Numbered from the stretch's first letter, positions 44,071-54,166 are shown. The stretch is 64,000 bases of DNA from RHLJ01 sp965247355 (GCA_965247355.1 OZ252011.1:2976001-3040000); one strand, 5' to 3'. Made by a program: numbers and translations. The notes: generated by a model not told the origin, from the sequence alone.

Positions 44071-46647
44071 ATGAAAAAGACAATTTTTACACTCGCCCTC
44101 CTTTTTGTTTCGGGAAATATATTCGGGCAGAAAACACTTGATTATTTCTTGCAAGACGGGGTCACTTATAATGAAAGCATTCCAACGCCCAAAGATATTT
44201 TAGGAGCAGAACTGGGAGAATGGCATGTTCGCCATGATCAACTAGTGGAATACATGCATGCTGTTGCAGAAGTCTCAGATCGGGTAACAATTATGGAATA
44301 TGCCAGAAGCTATGAAAACCGAAAACTACTTTCCCTGGTAATTACCTCAACCGAAAACCAAAACCGGATCGATGAAATCAAGGAGCAGCATGTAAAACTT
44401 ACAGACCCTTCAGTTTCTGCAGATCTGGACGTTTCGAATATGCCGGCAGTTGTCCAGTTAAGTTATAGTGTCCACGGTAATGAACCTAGTGGTTCAAACG
44501 CATCTCTGGCAGTAGTGTACCATCTGGCTGCCGCAGAAGGCAGAGAAATAGAAGAGCTGTTAAGTAATGTTGTAGTACTGATAGACCCAAGCATCAACCC
44601 GGACGGATTAAACCGGTTTGCACACTGGGCGAATACTCATAAAAGTAAAAACGTATTAGTTACAGATCCTGAAAGCCGTGAGTATAACGAAGTTTGGCCG
44701 GGAGGAAGGACGAACCATTATTGGTTCGATTTGAATAGGGACTGGATGTTAGTGCAACACCCTGAAAGTAAAGGGCGAATTGCCCGTTTCCATGAATGGA
44801 AACCAAATGTGCTTACGGACCATCACGAAATGGGAAGTAACTCGACGTTCTTTTTTCAGCCTGGAATACCGAGCCGAACACACCCACTAACGCCTCAGCG
44901 GAATCAGGATTTAACTGCTAATATTGCAGAGTATCATGCAGATGAATTGGATAAAATTCAGTCACTTTACTATTCTAAAGAAAGCTTTGATGACTTCTAC
45001 TATGGAAAAGGTTCAACCTATCCGGATGTGCAGGGATCTATTGGAATCCTTTTTGAGCAGGCCAGCTCAAGAGGCCATGCTCAGGAAACCATTCATGGTG
45101 TTATCGAATTTCCTTTTACGATTCGAAATCAGGTTACAGCTTCTTATTCTACCCTGAAAGCTGTACACGATTTACGCGAAGAATTGCTGGAACATCAGCG
45201 CTTATTTTATCAGGAGGCAGTTAATGAGGCAGAACGGTCACCAATAAAAGCCTATGTCTTTGGCGAAGGCGCAGATCAGGCGCGTACTTTTCATTTGGCC
45301 GAGATGCTGAATAGACACCAGATAGAAGTGTATGAATTAGGACAGGAAATTACCGCTGATGGCGAAAGTTTTGAAGCAGGAAAAGCATATGTGGTACCGA
45401 CAAATCAACCTCAGTACAAATTGATTACCGCAATGTTTGAGCGAAGAACAGAGTTTACAGACAGCCTGTTTTATGATGTGTCAGCATGGACAATGCCTTA
45501 TGCTTTTAACCTTCCTTTTGCAGAATTAGGCTCGCGTGCATATAATAATGATTTGTTAGGTGATCGCTTTGATGGCGAAATGAATTCAGCAGGGACAGTA
45601 GTCGGTAACCGCTCAAATTATGCATATGCTTTTGAATGGGATGAATATTATACCCCGAAAGCATTATATCAATTATTAGACGCTGGTGTAAGAGCAAAAG
45701 TAGCTTCTCTTCCATTTTCATCCGTAACTCAGGAAGGGCAAAAGAACTTTGATTATGGCACTATCTTAATTCCTATGGGAGTTCAGGATGACCAGAACAA
45801 AGTGCACGAATTGGTCAAAAGCATTGCCGAGGAAGATGGAATAACGGTGTATGCACTTAATACAGGATTATCCACAGGCGGAATTGATTTGGGAAGTAAT
45901 AACTTCGAAAACCTGGTTAAACCAAGCGTGGCAATTCTGGGCGGAGACGGAACCAGCTCATATGAAGTTGGGGAAGCGTGGCACTTATTTGATCAACGAT
46001 ACCATATGCCACTTACCATTCTGGATGTGAGCGAACTAGGTGGCGCAGATCTGGACAGATATAATGTATTAGTAATGGCAAACGGCTGGTACAGTGGTCT
46101 TTCTGATGGTGAAGTAAACGCGATTAAAAGTTGGGTAAGAGGTGGAGGCGTGTTAATTGCCTATAAGTCTGCTGTGAATTGGGCCCGCCAGCAGGAACTT
46201 GCTGATATCGAATCCAAAGAGCGCGTTGAACGAGAAGAACCAGAAACACGGCCATACGTAAAGCGAAGTATGGATTCCGGCGCCCGGGTAATAGGCGGCT
46301 CTATTTTTAATGCCAAAATTGACTTAACACATCCGCTTGGTTATGGCTTTAATGATGAAAACATAACTCTTTTCAGAAACAGCACCATCTTTTTGGAAAA
46401 AGGAGAAAACCCATATTCAACACCGTTATACTATACCGACTCACCATTGGCTGCGGGATATGTTTCTGATGAAAACCTGGAGACACTCAAAGGTTCGGCG
46501 GCCGTGATCGTGAGCCGTTACGGTGGGGGAAGGGTTATTACCATGACGGATAATCCGAACTTCCGTGCGTTTTGGTACGGAACTAACAAGCTGTTCGCCA
46601 ATGCAGTATTTTTCGGGCATACTATTAGTAGTGCATCTGCGAATTAA
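44071..46647 (+). CDS. Secreted M14-family zinc carboxypeptidase
   Basis: An 858-residue exported metallopeptidase. Signal peptide 1-20 ends IFGQ. Zinc motif HGNEPS has H135 and E138, and the third ligand region is FHEWKPNVLTDHHEMG. The catalytic domain ends near 380; a glutamine-amidotransferase-like C-terminal region (about 570-850) includes VLVMANGWYSGLSDGEVNAI. The ATG at 44071 gives a normal signal peptide; a GTG at 43993 adds 26 unlikely residues. Probably digests peptides in the periplasm or outside. Confidence 0.9.
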   Translation: MKKTIFTLALLFVSGNIFGQKTLDYFLQDGVTYNESIPTPKDILGAELGEWHVRHDQLVEYMHAVAEVSDRVTIMEYARSYENRKLLSLVITSTENQNRIDEIKEQHVKLTDPSVSADLDVSNMPAVVQLSYSVHGNEPSGSNASLAVVYHLAAAEGREIEELLSNVVVLIDPSINPDGLNRFAHWANTHKSKNVLVTDPESREYNEVWPGGRTNHYWFDLNRDWMLVQHPESKGRIARFHEWKPNVLTDHHEMGSNSTFFFQPGIPSRTHPLTPQRNQDLTANIAEYHADELDKIQSLYYSKESFDDFYYGKGSTYPDVQGSIGILFEQASSRGHAQETIHGVIEFPFTIRNQVTASYSTLKAVHDLREELLEHQRLFYQEAVNEAERSPIKAYVFGEGADQARTFHLAEMLNRHQIEVYELGQEITADGESFEAGKAYVVPTNQPQYKLITAMFERRTEFTDSLFYDVSAWTMPYAFNLPFAELGSRAYNNDLLGDRFDGEMNSAGTVVGNRSNYAYAFEWDEYYTPKALYQLLDAGVRAKVASLPFSSVTQEGQKNFDYGTILIPMGVQDDQNKVHELVKSIAEEDGITVYALNTGLSTGGIDLGSNNFENLVKPSVAILGGDGTSSYEVGEAWHLFDQRYHMPLTILDVSELGGADLDRYNVLVMANGWYSGLSDGEVNAIKSWVRGGGVLIAYKSAVNWARQQELADIESKERVEREEPETRPYVKRSMDSGARVIGGSIFNAKIDLTHPLGYGFNDENITLFRNSTIFLEKGENPYSTPLYYTDSPLAAGYVSDENLETLKGSAAVIVSRYGGGRVITMTDNPNFRAFWYGTNKLFANAVFFGHTISSASAN

Positions 46648-46997
46648 AAGACTGGAATAAAAAGAAAGAAAAAGACTAAAAGAGTTATTGATGCAGTAAA
46701 AATCAGTAACTCTTTATCTATTTTTTTCTTGCTCAATAGAATTCCTAATACTATCACATGGGCGGTTAATCCAATTAGTAATGAAATTAGGAAAAACATA
46801 ATTACTAACCCGCCCGAAGGATCAGCGTTGAAAATATTTCCAACGGATAGGGTCGTTAACTTTAGAAAAACAGCAGAAAGAGAATAGAATACAAAAGCAC
46901 GCACGAAGACTTTTTTTGGCGAAAATCGTTGGAGTAGAAATGTTACCAGTGTAAAGTACAAGAACGTGGTTGATGAATAAATGATAATAAATTTCAT
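46644..46997 (-). CDS. Small four-helix membrane protein, unknown
   Basis: A 117-residue membrane protein with about four hydrophobic segments (about 4-20, 30-47, 62-87 and 96-114) and no recognised motif. Its ATG overlaps the stop of the upstream YdeI-like gene (TGATG), so translation is coupled. Its 3' end overlaps the converging peptidase gene by 4 nt. Confidence 0.7.
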   Translation of the reverse strand: MKFIIIYSSTTFLYFTLVTFLLQRFSPKKVFVRAFVFYSLSAVFLKLTTLSVGNIFNADPSGGLVIMFFLISLLIGLTAHVIVLGILLSKKKIDKELLIFTASITLLVFFFLFIPVF

Positions 46998-47503
46998 CAA
47001 TCCTCCCGGGGAGGCATTCCCAATAAATGACGGAAATCAAATTCATCTTCCATCGTCTTTAAATTATTGATAAGCAAAATTGCCCGGTCAATTTTCTTCT
47101 GACTACTTTTCACGCCATTTACATAGTTGATAATATATCGTTGTTGGCTGGGGTTTAACTGTTCAAAAAGTTTGGCTCCCTCCCGATCCTGTTCCAGTAA
47201 TGCTTCAAACTCTTCCGGAACAGGAACTCCATATTTAGAATGATCCAGCTCGATAGTAATGGTTAGCTCTTCATTTTCATTGAGCCCCCATTTCTTTTGC
47301 CGGGCTTTATTTACGGTGATGTAAGCCGTCCCCCCACCTTTGGCAACCATCCCACCATGAAACGGCTCATTTCCATTGATGGAAACCATAAGCCGGGTTC
47401 CTATACCGCCCACTTTCTCTACGACATCTGAGGGTACAGTAATATGCGTAAGCTTCAGCTTCGGGAGGTAATCGAGGTAAGAAGTAAAGGAAATGGGCTT
47501 CAT
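46997..47503 (-). CDS. YdeI/OmpD-associated-family protein with DUF1905
   Basis: A 168-residue cytoplasmic protein. The N-terminal DUF1905 part (about 15-80) has THITVPSDVVEKVGGIGTRL and GGGTAYITVNKARQKKWGL. The C-terminal YdeI-type helical part (about 100-168) has LFEQLNPSQQRYIINYVNGVKS and QKKIDRAILLI. The ATG at 47503 is chosen over the TTG one codon earlier. Function uncertain in this family. Confidence 0.85.
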   Translation of the reverse strand: MKPISFTSYLDYLPKLKLTHITVPSDVVEKVGGIGTRLMVSINGNEPFHGGMVAKGGGTAYITVNKARQKKWGLNENEELTITIELDHSKYGVPVPEEFEALLEQDREGAKLFEQLNPSQQRYIINYVNGVKSSQKKIDRAILLINNLKTMEDEFDFRHLLGMPPRED

Positions 47504-47516
47504 CAACGACTTAAAA

Positions 47517-48227
47517 CTAATTATTCAGCAGGTTCCCCTCATCGTCCCATTCAGCAGTATCCATTCGTTTGTCTTGGTTGATGCACTTGTCAACCCACTC
47601 ATCATCGTAGTTAATTCCAAGATCATCAAGCACTTCCTGAGGAACGCCGTCCCAAATATTCGGCCGGTTTCCAACATATCCAAGGTCGTTAAAACCTATT
47701 TCTGTAGTATAGTAGCCAGTCAGTGTAAAATTTCGGATCTCCCTGAAGAAGTCGACACCAGGTTGGGTTTCTTCCGTTGCATTATCGGGATAGGCAATGG
47801 CATCCAGAATAGCTGTTTGAGATTCAGGGGTGGCAAAAATGAAATCGTTCCCGTTTTGCTCGCGTGAGTAAGCATCGAGCCAGGCAATGCCATTTCTGAA
47901 ATTATCCTGAATATTAGGCCATTCTTTTACTGCAAAGTCAATGAATTCGGGAACAAAAGCCTCAGACGCTGCTCCGGCAGTTGCGGTTGCAGGAAGGATC
48001 AGGTCACACAAAACAGCAACAGTTTCGAATTCGTGATCGGTGAAAAAATTATCTTCAAAAATACGTTTATCACGCGCTTTTTCTTCAGGTGTACGTCCAT
48101 ATGAGCTGAAGTCGAACACATCCTGAAGTCGTCTTCTTTCCGGCGATCCCGGTGCACAGCCGTTCATTAAAAAACCAGTTCCAAGCGCACCAATCAGCAT
48201 AGTCTTGATCGAGTCTCGTCTATCCAT
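47517..48227 (-). CDS. Gluconate 2-dehydrogenase subunit 3-like protein
   Basis: A 236-residue exported small subunit. It has a Tat-like start (DRRDSIKT) and a lipobox-like LMNGC at about 20-24. The body matches the subunit 3 family: FTDHEFETVAVLCDLILPATATAGAAS and FFREIRNFTLTGYYTTEIGF. The partner GMC oxidoreductase gene is 5 nt upstream on the same strand, the usual order, so the two form a periplasmic FAD dehydrogenase passing electrons onward. Substrate unknown. Confidence 0.88.
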   Translation of the reverse strand: MDRRDSIKTMLIGALGTGFLMNGCAPGSPERRRLQDVFDFSSYGRTPEEKARDKRIFEDNFFTDHEFETVAVLCDLILPATATAGAASEAFVPEFIDFAVKEWPNIQDNFRNGIAWLDAYSREQNGNDFIFATPESQTAILDAIAYPDNATEETQPGVDFFREIRNFTLTGYYTTEIGFNDLGYVGNRPNIWDGVPQEVLDDLGINYDDEWVDKCINQDKRMDTAEWDDEGNLLNN

Positions 48228-48231
48228 AACT

Positions 48232-49962
48232 TTACAGGTTTTGTTTTTTTAGTTCGTCCACAATGTATTCCGAAGCCCTCATCGATAGAGCAAGAATGGT
48301 CCAGGTAGGATTCTTATCTGCCTGAGAAACGAAAGTCCCGGCATCCACAATAAATACATTTTTTGCATCATGCAGTTGAGAGTACTTGTTGGTCACCGAA
48401 GTTTTTGAGTCATTGCCCATGCGTGTGGTCCCAACCTCATGAATAATCTGTCCGGGCTTCGTGAGTCCATAATCACGATCAGCACCGGGTCTTTCACCAA
48501 GAGGAATAGCGCCCATTTCATCAAATATGGTTTCCATAGTTTCCTGCGCATGTTTGGTTTGAAGGCGTTCATGATCGGTCCATTTATAATTAAACCGAAG
48601 TACAGGAATTCCCCAACGGTCAACTTTTTCTGGATCAATTTCACAGTAATTATTGTATTGTGGCACGCTTTCTCCTCTCATTGAAATTCCAATGACAGAC
48701 CCAAAGAATCGTTTAACATCATCGCGGAGCTTATCTCCATATCCACCAACCGTCATATTAAAATGTTTATTAAGGTCAGTAGTGTTCATGCCTACTCCAT
48801 AAGAAGGCTGGCCCATACCTCCGTAAATTTCGAAGTGATATCCACGGGGAAAATCCAGCTTGGCGTCGTTCAGCCACCAGGGTGTGTATACATGTAAACT
48901 GCCGACGCCGTCTTCGTTATACAGTTTACGGTTTAGTAAATCGGGAATAATTGCAGAACGTGAAGCTCCGGTTGAATCATGTAGGTAACGACCAACAACT
49001 CCGCTACTGTTTCCCAATCCGTTTGAATGTTGTGAGCTTTTGGAGTTCAAAAGGATGCGAGCAGTAGAGCAGGCAGAAGCTCCCATTACCACTACTTTTC
49101 CATTAATTACTTTTTCGGACCCATCTTCTTTGTCGATATAGCTTACACCAGTAGCTTTACCCTCATCGTTAGTTAGCACTTCCCGAACCATGGCGTTCAC
49201 ATATAAGTCTATCCGGCCGGTACTTTTTTGGGCGGGGAAAATAAGGCAGGTTCCCGAGGAGAAGTCTGCATAAACCTGACAGCCCCGGTTACATTGATTG
49301 CAATAGAAACAAACGCCGCGGTCGTTATTCAGTTTTTTTGTGAGGATGGAAAGCCGGGAAGGAATTACAGGAATACCGACCTTTTGGGCAGCTTTAATAT
49401 AGTATAATTCGTGAAGACGTGGTTTTGGAGGGGGAAGGAAAAAGCCGTCCGGCTCATTAAAAATGCCTTCTTTACTACCAAAAACCCCAATCAGTTTATC
49501 TACGCGATCGTAATAAGGTTTGATTTCGTCGTAGCTAATGGGCCAGTTATCGCCCAGGCCATCCACATCTTTCCGCTTAAAATCGAGAGGTCCGAAACGC
49601 AGGGAAATGCGTCCCCAGTGATTGGTTCTTCCTCCCAGCATCCGGGACCGAAACCACATGAAATCCGTATCATCTTTTTGAGTGTATGGCTCTCCATCAA
49701 TACCCCAGCCGCCATAAGCGGCGTCCCAATCCCCAAAATTACGAAGTGGTGTACTGGCTCCTCTTCGTGGCGACTCCCATGCCGGCCTAAGCTGACTTCG
49801 ATATTGATCCTGAGCAGGATCGAAATAGGGACCGGCTTCCAGTACGGCAACTTTAAGTCCGGACTCAGAAAGTATCTTTGCAGACATCCCACCACCAGCA
49901 CCGGAACCAACAATTACAGCATCGTAATCACTGTTATTCTTATTACTTGAAATAATTTCCAT
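48232..49962 (-). CDS. GMC-family FAD oxidoreductase
   Basis: A 576-residue FAD-dependent alcohol or sugar dehydrogenase. The dinucleotide motif GSGAGGG is at 19-25; NTHWGRI-like NHWGRISLRFGPLDFKRKD and the C-terminal catalytic HEVGTTRMG and WTILALSMRASEYI follow. A CxxCxxxC-type segment (FYCNQCNRGCQV) near 217-228 is typical of bacterial GMC dehydrogenases with subunit 3. No signal sequence; probably exported with its subunit by the Tat route. Substrate unknown. Confidence 0.9.
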   Translation of the reverse strand: MEIISSNKNNSDYDAVIVGSGAGGGMSAKILSESGLKVAVLEAGPYFDPAQDQYRSQLRPAWESPRRGASTPLRNFGDWDAAYGGWGIDGEPYTQKDDTDFMWFRSRMLGGRTNHWGRISLRFGPLDFKRKDVDGLGDNWPISYDEIKPYYDRVDKLIGVFGSKEGIFNEPDGFFLPPPKPRLHELYYIKAAQKVGIPVIPSRLSILTKKLNNDRGVCFYCNQCNRGCQVYADFSSGTCLIFPAQKSTGRIDLYVNAMVREVLTNDEGKATGVSYIDKEDGSEKVINGKVVVMGASACSTARILLNSKSSQHSNGLGNSSGVVGRYLHDSTGASRSAIIPDLLNRKLYNEDGVGSLHVYTPWWLNDAKLDFPRGYHFEIYGGMGQPSYGVGMNTTDLNKHFNMTVGGYGDKLRDDVKRFFGSVIGISMRGESVPQYNNYCEIDPEKVDRWGIPVLRFNYKWTDHERLQTKHAQETMETIFDEMGAIPLGERPGADRDYGLTKPGQIIHEVGTTRMGNDSKTSVTNKYSQLHDAKNVFIVDAGTFVSQADKNPTWTILALSMRASEYIVDELKKQNL

Positions 49963-49973
49963 GAAAGCTCCGG

Positions 49974-51164
49974 TTATTGGATTTCACCGTCAATAATAAC
50001 CTGTGTCACCTTTGTGAGGTATTCGAACGGGTCCCCATCATAAAGAACGATATCAGCATCTTTTCCGCGTTCGATGGAGCCGGTTTGTTGATCAATGCCC
50101 AGAAGTCCGGCAGCACCAATTGTAAGCTTTTGAATGGCAACCTGAGGATCAAGTCCATGTGCTACGGCAATCGCTGCCTCAAAAAGAATAACTCTGATTT
50201 TTGGTACGTATCCTTCAAAGCCACTTTGGAAAGCAAAAGGAATACCCGCTTCATAAAGCCTGGACGCCAGGTTCATAGTTGCATTTTTAGCCTGACCGGA
50301 AGCTCTCATCATTGGGGGATGAACAAACACCGGGTGGCCTGCATCTTTGATTTCATCCAAAACCAGGTAGGCTTCAGCTGCGCCGTCAATCACCATTGGA
50401 AAGCCGAACTCTTTTTGAAGACGAATAGCAGTCATAATATCGTGTGCCCGATGAACGGTGACCATTGCAGTAAGTTCTCCTTCCAATAGATCAGCTAAAG
50501 CTTCCATGCCAAGATCTTTGGTAGCCGGGCTATCACTGTTTCGCTTTTCCAGGTACAGCTGTGCCTTAACCAGGTTTTCACGGAGCATTGCAATTCCTTT
50601 AGAACGTGTTCCCGGTTTTCTAATGTCGCTATCCATCATATTTCCCAGAGTAAACGCAAGCATTTTGGATGGATTTAGCACTGATTCATCTACCGTTTCA
50701 CCAGATGTTTTGATGATCATAGTCTGACCACTAATCAGTGCACCGGGACCATGACCGGTATGAATCGTTGTAACTCCCATGCTTCTTAAATAACCGACCA
50801 ACTCTTCTCTGGCGTTATAGGCGTCAATCGCGCGGAGTTCAGGTTGAATGGCGGAGGAAGTCTCCAGCTGATCCTGATCATGAGGCTGATTCAAATGCCC
50901 GGCTAAACCAACAACCGTATGTGCATCGATTAACCCCGGAGTCACAACAGCAGCTTCAAGTATCTGGTAATCCGATGGAATCTGAACAGAACCTTCTGCG
51001 CCGACACGGTCAATTTTTCCATTCTTGATAAGAACAACACCATTTTCTATGGGATCACCATTGCTTGTATATAGTAAGCCCGCTTTTACGGCGATTTGTG
51101 AAAAGCCTGTGGAAACAAGAAAGAGCGAAATGCTTAGGGTGAGTATAGTTTTGATAGTCTTCAT
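49974..51164 (-). CDS. Amidohydrolase-like protein with missing metal ligands
   Basis: A 396-residue exported paralogue of the gene upstream. Signal peptide 1-22 ends GFSQ. The urease-superfamily HxH metal motif is absent: PGLIDAHTVVG replaces the expected DxHxH. The later His in the partner's QHVSEAY is replaced in DGAAEAY, and the partner's HTDD is replaced by QSGFEG. So the barrel fold is retained but a functional binuclear metal site is unlikely. Tandem with an intact copy, 2 nt apart, suggests a heteromer or regulator role (inference). Confidence 0.82.
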   Translation of the reverse strand: MKTIKTILTLSISLFLVSTGFSQIAVKAGLLYTSNGDPIENGVVLIKNGKIDRVGAEGSVQIPSDYQILEAAVVTPGLIDAHTVVGLAGHLNQPHDQDQLETSSAIQPELRAIDAYNAREELVGYLRSMGVTTIHTGHGPGALISGQTMIIKTSGETVDESVLNPSKMLAFTLGNMMDSDIRKPGTRSKGIAMLRENLVKAQLYLEKRNSDSPATKDLGMEALADLLEGELTAMVTVHRAHDIMTAIRLQKEFGFPMVIDGAAEAYLVLDEIKDAGHPVFVHPPMMRASGQAKNATMNLASRLYEAGIPFAFQSGFEGYVPKIRVILFEAAIAVAHGLDPQVAIQKLTIGAAGLLGIDQQTGSIERGKDADIVLYDGDPFEYLTKVTQVIIDGEIQ

Positions 51165-51166
51165 GA

Positions 51167-52477
51167 TTACTCTCCTTCAATATGATGGTTATGAATTTCG
51201 CCCCGGAATATTTCATATCCCCCGGTTGCATATTCACGGTCTTCAGGGTTACTTCTGTCCCAAACCTTTTGCCCTTCAATCCAGGTTTGTTCCACCATTG
51301 TATACACACTGAAAGGGTCGCCACTGAGAATAATGAAGTCGGCGTCTTTCCCTTTTTCAAGAGAGCCAACGCGGTCATCAATCTCCATCATCGTTGCATT
51401 AGCAATGGTAACAGCTTCGAGGGCCTTTTCACGGCTCATGCCTTCTCTGACTCCCATTGCGGCAGAGCGAAGGAATAACCGGGAATCAGTGATGTAATCG
51501 TCAGTATGAAAGCCAACCAGTACACCGGCCTCTTCAAGCGCAGCGGCATTTACATTGCTGAAGTCTTTGGCTTCGAGCTTACCCCCAAAAGAATCTAAGG
51601 TAATAACAGATGCCGGTACTCCTGCTTCAGCGATTTCATCAGCCACTTTATATGCTTCAGAAACGTGTTGCAGAACAAGCTTATAGCCGAACTCTTTCGA
51701 AAGACGAATAGCTGTAAGAATATCATCATGGCGATGGGTGTGGTTATGAACCGTTCGTTTTCCTTCAAGCACCTCTACCAAGGTTTCCATTTGAAGATCA
51801 CGGGGAGGCATTTTACTTTCATCCCCATCGGCCTCTTTTATTTTCTGCTGATAGTTTTGCGCCTTGATAAACAGCTCCCGAACCATTGCGGCAGATTTTG
51901 CACGGGTTCCAGGTCGAGGCGGAGTGCCATTTCCGATAGGGTTCGTTCCATTTGCCATCTTCAAACCACCGTAGATATTATTCTCCTCATCAATAATTAA
52001 AAGCATATCTTCGATTGTATTGGCTTTGCGGAGCTTGAGATATACCGTTTGTCCACTCATTAAGTGTCCGGAGCCCGGCATTACATTAGCAGCCGTAATT
52101 CCGCCGGCCAGAGCTTTTTTGAAGGTATCACTTCTGGGATCAATAGCATCCATAATCCGAACGTCAGGGTGAAGAGATGAAGATCGGTCCCCACCATCTC
52201 CTCCACCAATATGGGAATGTGTATCGACAAGGCCCGGCATAATCACTTTACCGGAAACATCAACGATCTGTGCATTAGCAGGGATTTTATAGCGATGATC
52301 TCCAACATCAAGAATTTTACCATCCCGGATAACAAGTACACCATTTTCTATTGGTTCACCGGAAATTGGAATGATATGAGCCCCGGTAAAGAAAACGGAA
52401 TTGGATTGGGCAACGACAGAAACTGAAAACAGACCCGTTATTAATAACCCTGAAAGAAAAGAAGTAATTATTCGCAT
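51167..52477 (-). CDS. Exported amidohydrolase (imidazolonepropionase-like)
   Basis: A 436-residue secreted metal-dependent hydrolase. Signal peptide about 1-23 ends SVVAQ. The metal site is intact: HxH in MPGLVDTHSHIGGG (His87 and His89), then HNHTHRHDDILTA, LQHVSEAY and the catalytic Asp in FHTDDYITD. The ATG at 52477 is used because the upstream in-frame start is a TTG that spoils the signal peptide. Substrate unknown; peptides or cyclic amides are common in this group. Confidence 0.88.
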   Translation of the reverse strand: MRIITSFLSGLLITGLFSVSVVAQSNSVFFTGAHIIPISGEPIENGVLVIRDGKILDVGDHRYKIPANAQIVDVSGKVIMPGLVDTHSHIGGGDGGDRSSSLHPDVRIMDAIDPRSDTFKKALAGGITAANVMPGSGHLMSGQTVYLKLRKANTIEDMLLIIDEENNIYGGLKMANGTNPIGNGTPPRPGTRAKSAAMVRELFIKAQNYQQKIKEADGDESKMPPRDLQMETLVEVLEGKRTVHNHTHRHDDILTAIRLSKEFGYKLVLQHVSEAYKVADEIAEAGVPASVITLDSFGGKLEAKDFSNVNAAALEEAGVLVGFHTDDYITDSRLFLRSAAMGVREGMSREKALEAVTIANATMMEIDDRVGSLEKGKDADFIILSGDPFSVYTMVEQTWIEGQKVWDRSNPEDREYATGGYEIFRGEIHNHHIEGE

Positions 52478-52564
52478 AGATAAAGATTGGTTAAACCGCC
52501 CCAATTTATAAAAAAGTAAGCGGGATCAAACAGATAATTTTAAAGAATAGAAAACGGTACAGTG

Positions 52565-52774
52565 ATGGTATATACTTCGATCGACAGAGAGCGTACAGCT
52601 ACTGCAAATATCGATCAGTTTGAACTGAATGGAATTGGTAAAGATTGGTCAAATACGCTTCGCCAGGGAATGAGGGAAATCCTGGAACCATTAATTAAAC
52701 AGACGATTGCCCCGGCCGCCAAAGATGGCATGTTAGAACAAGTTCAAAATAAAGTGGAAGATCTGATTAATTGA
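52565..52774 (+). CDS. Short uncharacterised protein or gene fragment
   Basis: A 69-residue reading frame with ATG start in a 300-nt gap between divergent amidohydrolases. It has protein-like composition (LRQGMREILEPLIKQTIAPAAK) and an amphipathic C-terminus, resembling the tail of a larger protein. I do not recognise a family and no ribosome-binding site is obvious. It may be a remnant or spurious. Confidence 0.4.
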   Translation: MVYTSIDRERTATANIDQFELNGIGKDWSNTLRQGMREILEPLIKQTIAPAAKDGMLEQVQNKVEDLIN

Positions 52775-52777
52775 TAA

Positions 52778-54166
52778 TTATTTAGAGGAAGCTTCAATCT
52801 CAGCGAGCTTCGCAGCAATCATTTCTTTGGAATACCATTTACCCTGAACCATCACCCCGGAATGGTTTTGAATATGAGATACATCCTCTAAAGGATTTTT
52901 ATCAACCAAAATAAGGTCAGCTCTCTTACCGGCTTCAATGGTTCCAAAATCAGCACGATCGCTGAAATATTGCCCTACATTTTTAGTGCCAGATTCTATG
53001 ATTTCATATGGGGTCATTCCCGCCTCTACCATCTTTGGTAATTCCCTGTGGATTGAGAATCCGGGCACGCTGAAAAGTTGAGGAGCATCCGTTCCCATCA
53101 AAATAAGGACCCCTGCTTCGTTCATTTTTTGGAGAAGCTCGCGACGAAGTTCAGCATGGTCCAAAGCGTCTCCAACGTTTAAATTGGTGTTATTTTCTAC
53201 ATTATTTGTTACCCAGTTGTTATATCCATCTCTAACAGCCTGAGGGATATATTTTAGCTCATCATAGTTTCTCATGGCATCATAATCACCGGCGCCAATA
53301 ATGGTTTCCCAAAGAGCCTGGGTTGGGACGATCCAGACATCGTTTTCTACGGTTTTTTGGATGATTTCGCTCATCTTTGATTCAAGTTCCGCCCCTTCAA
53401 AAGCACTTAAATAAGCAACATATCCATCGATATGGTCCATAGTTAATTGACCCGCCTCGATGGCTCTTTCTATTCCTACATCCGCCGGAACATGGCCGCC
53501 AAAGGTAATCCCAATTTCATTTGCGGTTTCAGCCATAGCGTTATATTCAGCGAGAGTGAGCCCCGGATGAATTTTAAGCAAATCCCACCCCTCTTCTTTT
53601 TGCTGTATGACTTTCTCTCTGGCCTGACCGGGAGAGCTTACAGAGTTTCCATTGAAGCTTGGTCCTGCCAGGTACAAATTTGGCCCGATGAGTTGTCCTG
53701 AATTAACCTTGTCTTTCAACTCCAGCTGGTGATCATATCCCAGCATTCCCCGAACGGTCGTTATTCCTGCCGCAACATACAGAAACAAAGTGTTTTCTAC
53801 ATATTCATCATTAAAGTAAGCAGGAGCTGTTGCAGGAGGGTGTGTTGGTGGAACGTGACCGTGCATTTCTGCCAACCCAGGAATTAAAAACTTTCCGGAC
53901 CCATCAATAATTGAGACTTCATCCCCTAAATCAACATTGGCAGAAGGCGAAATCAGGCTGATTTTATCATCAGTTATTACCACAGTTTGATTTCTAAGTA
54001 TAACGTCTTCTTCTGTCATTGGGATTACGGAGACATTTGTGAAAGCAATGCTTTGGGCCACAGGTAATTCATGAAAAACACTTTTTTGCCCAAGTGGTTT
54101 GTCAGGGCTTACATAGAAAGTAATTATCAATGCGGGAATGGCCAGGTAGGAGAAAAAAGATTTCAT
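52778..54166 (-). CDS. Exported amidohydrolase family protein
   Basis: A 462-residue secreted amidohydrolase. A signal/anchor occupies residues 1-20. Metal motifs are HGH in GLAEMHGHVPP, then the Lys/His region LLKIHPGLTLAEY, GGHVPADVG, MDHIDGY and the Asp in LMGTDAPQ, so the site seems complete. Similar proteins hydrolyse imidazolone- or dipeptide-type substrates. It is the third amidohydrolase gene within 4.2 kb but on a separate transcript. Confidence 0.88.
   Translation of the reverse strand: MKSFFSYLAIPALIITFYVSPDKPLGQKSVFHELPVAQSIAFTNVSVIPMTEEDVILRNQTVVITDDKISLISPSANVDLGDEVSIIDGSGKFLIPGLAEMHGHVPPTHPPATAPAYFNDEYVENTLFLYVAAGITTVRGMLGYDHQLELKDKVNSGQLIGPNLYLAGPSFNGNSVSSPGQAREKVIQQKEEGWDLLKIHPGLTLAEYNAMAETANEIGITFGGHVPADVGIERAIEAGQLTMDHIDGYVAYLSAFEGAELESKMSEIIQKTVENDVWIVPTQALWETIIGAGDYDAMRNYDELKYIPQAVRDGYNNWVTNNVENNTNLNVGDALDHAELRRELLQKMNEAGVLILMGTDAPQLFSVPGFSIHRELPKMVEAGMTPYEIIESGTKNVGQYFSDRADFGTIEAGKRADLILVDKNPLEDVSHIQNHSGVMVQGKWYSKEMIAAKLAEIEASSK

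Noticed and set aside
49411..49950. A 179-codon open frame antisense to the GMC oxidoreductase.
   Set aside because: It lies wholly within a well-supported gene and has no recognisable domain.
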